From Planctomycetota bacterium (GTDB taxonomy: Bacteria > Planctomycetota > UBA1135 > GCA-002686595), in contig JASLMK010000084.1 in NCBI GenBank assembly GCA_030746555.1, positions 1 to 32,065 of the forward strand: a DNA stretch of 32,065 bases, written 5' to 3'. Position numbers and translations under genes: made by a program. The notes beneath the pieces are model-generated. The model did not search any database. It saw only the letters and a list, made by a program, of their open reading frames with translations, and was not told the origin of the DNA. Positions within the stretch are counted from its first letter, which is position 1, and the number at the start of each line of letters is the position of its first letter. This document shows positions 30,831-32,065 of this stretch, piece by piece.

Positions 30831-31892
30831 CTACCGAAAGAGGCCGGGGCCGTAGAGCGCGAGGTAGACGGCCACGCCAGTGACGCTCACGGCGAGCCAG
30901 AGAGGGAAGGTCACGCGCGCGAGTCGCTTGTGGGCCTCCCAGCGCTCCGCCCTCGCCAGCCAGAGGGTGCGCAGCACCATCGGCAGGTTGATCACGGCGC
31001 CGAGGACGTGGACGACGAGCAGCGTGAGGTAGGCTCCGCGAGCGAAGCCCTCTCCCTCAAAGCGCACGGGCCCGCCGCTCTCGGGCAGGACCCGCAAGTG
31101 GTAGTACAGGTAGCTTGCGAGGAACCCGGCGCTCACCACGAACGCGGCCCGCATGCACGTCGCGTGCAGCTCGCGCCGACCGCCGCGAATGGCGAGCAGG
31201 CCCCCCAGGAGCAGGACGGCCGCCACGGCGTTGAGGACGGCATTCAGCGTGGGGTGCCAGGTAACCGGCCGTGCCCGAGCGCCGGCGAGGTGACGCACCC
31301 GCGCCACCGCCTCGGCCGTGCCCTCGCGGGTCGTCCCCTCGTAGTAGCCCCGGATCCGCCCCTCCCCGTCTACGGCCACGAGCAGGGAGGAGTGGGTCAC
31401 CAGCAGCGCCGGATCCGCCTCGGGGTCCTTGGCCACGGCGAGGTGGAAGCTCTCGCGGATCCACTCGTGGATGCGCTCCTCTTCCCCGGTCAGGAACCAC
31501 CAGCGGTCCGGATCGGCGCCGGCGAACTCGCGGGCGTACTCGCTCAGGACTTCGGGAGTGTCGTGCTCGGGGTCGACGCTGATCGACACCAACCGCGCCT
31601 GCGTGCCCTCGAACTGCTCCTGGGCCCAGCTCATCTGGTGGGTCAGGGCGGGGCAGATCGTCCCACAGCGCGTGAAGATGCACGCCGCCAACCAAGGTTG
31701 CCCCAGCAGATCCTCCTGGGACACTTCCCGCCCACCGCTCTCGATGAGGCGGAACTCCCCGACCGGGCCGAACTCCAGCTCGGATGCGGGCGGAGGATTG
31801 CGCTCGAAGCCCGCCGAACCCCCGCGCCCTGCGCCCGTGTCGCAGGCGACGGCGCCCATGCAGAGCGCGAGGACTGCGACCGGACGATCCAC
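30831..31892 (-). CDS. Sco1/SenC-family copper chaperone fused to DUF420 membrane domain
   Basis: The 353-residue protein has a lipoprotein-like signal (LALCMGAVAC, Cys17), a thioredoxin-fold Sco domain and a four-helix DUF420 domain (about 205-353). The copper site is complete: RCGTICP gives C76 and C80, and H167 lies in LLVTHSSLLV. VSISVDPEHDTPEVL is family-typical. Sco proteins deliver copper or electrons to the CuA site of cytochrome oxidase; DUF420 often sits in the same gene clusters. GTG 31892 is needed to include the signal; ATG 31859 would cut it. No Shine-Dalgarno is visible and the MITE-like repeat begins 6 bases upstream. Confidence 0.9.
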   Translation of the reverse strand: MDRPVAVLALCMGAVACDTGAGRGGSAGFERNPPPASELEFGPVGEFRLIESGGREVSQEDLLGQPWLAACIFTRCGTICPALTHQMSWAQEQFEGTQARLVSISVDPEHDTPEVLSEYAREFAGADPDRWWFLTGEEERIHEWIRESFHLAVAKDPEADPALLVTHSSLLVAVDGEGRIRGYYEGTTREGTAEAVARVRHLAGARARPVTWHPTLNAVLNAVAAVLLLGGLLAIRGGRRELHATCMRAAFVVSAGFLASYLYYHLRVLPESGGPVRFEGEGFARGAYLTLLVVHVLGAVINLPMVLRTLWLARAERWEAHKRLARVTFPLWLAVSVTGVAVYLALYGPGLFR

Positions 31893-31897
31893 GAGCC

Positions 31898-32065
31898 TAG
31901 CCCGGGTTATTCATGAAGACGTGTACGAGACACAGCAACTCGGTTCCTGGTGGTGCTTTGCGGGTTCTGGCGACGCAGGCGACCCTGAACGGGTCGTCGA
32001 GGAAGCCAGGTTCTCGAAAAGCGCCGCCAGGGGCCGAGAGGCCGTCGAAGACGGCCGGTTGCGAA
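31898..32065. mobile_element. MITE-like repeat, copy 3 (right part cut by window edge)
   Basis: The left terminus TAGCCCGGGTTATTCATGAA opens with TA at 31898-31899 and matches the complete element's left end, followed by the same interior. Its last 117 bases equal window bases 1-117, including the variant AGGTTCTCGAAAAGCG that distinguishes copies 1 and 3 from the complete copy. It forms the upstream region of the Sco operon. Confidence 0.8.

Noticed and set aside
1..32065. UGA reassigned to Trp or Gly throughout the genome
   Set aside because: Many genes here end properly at TGA (for example ruvX, sulfatase-like, truD), and Trp is encoded by TGG in all proteins.
1..32065. Circular plasmid suggested by identical ends
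   Set aside because: The shared 117 bases are part of a dispersed repeat, there are no replication or partition genes, and the gene set is chromosomal housekeeping.

Overview
Organism. The window is uniformly GC-rich. It combines a VWA protein with HEAT repeats, a secreted EF-hand protein, a sulfatase-superfamily lipoprotein, M1 and M28 peptidases, a Tat-exported asparaginase-like enzyme and a fused Sco/DUF420 protein. This mix suggests a chromosomal segment of a Planctomycetota-like bacterium. That placement is inference from gene content; there is no rRNA marker. Single-copy housekeeping genes (ruvX, rnpB, truD, hpt, mtnP) argue against a plasmid.

Layout. 1-5.3 kb: a truncated MITE-like repeat, ruvX, an inactive-looking alpha/beta hydrolase and a VWA/HEAT protein on the minus strand, then rnpB, a NUDIX protein and a small unknown protein. 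5.3-9.5 kb: an AhpD-like selenoprotein and an M1 aminopeptidase lipoprotein (minus), then an unknown protein (plus). 9.5-9.7 kb: a complete 201-bp copy of the repeat. 9.7-15.2 kb: a small membrane protein, a zinc-protease-like protein, a sodium:alanine symporter translationally coupled to a DegT aminotransferase, and an EF-hand protein. 15.2-22.6 kb: a Tat-exported asparaginase-like enzyme with an M28 peptidase; a sulfatase-like lipoprotein; a decayed M28 paralogue with mtnP. 22.6-28.2 kb: a HEAT protein, then a minus-strand run hpt, RluA-type synthase, truD and an SGNH membrane protein. 28.2-32 kb: a small basic protein behind a tandem repeat, then a four-gene minus-strand cluster (Sco-DUF420, small exported UxxC selenoprotein, Sec-containing O6-alkylguanine-DNA alkyltransferase, beta-propeller-like protein), ending in another truncated repeat copy.

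Main discovery. Three genes are interrupted by a single in-frame TGA exactly where a catalytic or redox cysteine belongs, or would pair with a second cysteine. Each reads on in frame to a sensible end. Each TGA is followed at the spacing expected of a bacterial SECIS by a hairpin. They are an AhpD-like protein (CxxU), a DNA alkyltransferase whose acceptor cysteine is Sec (PUHRV), and a small exported membrane protein (UxxC) beside a Sco protein. The last two overlap in one operon.

Other points. A roughly 200-bp repeat with terminal inverted repeats and TA at its ends borders several genes, and a relic end of it supplies the stop codons of two convergent genes. The first 117 and last 117 bases of the window are identical and lie in this repeat, so apparent circularity should not be trusted.
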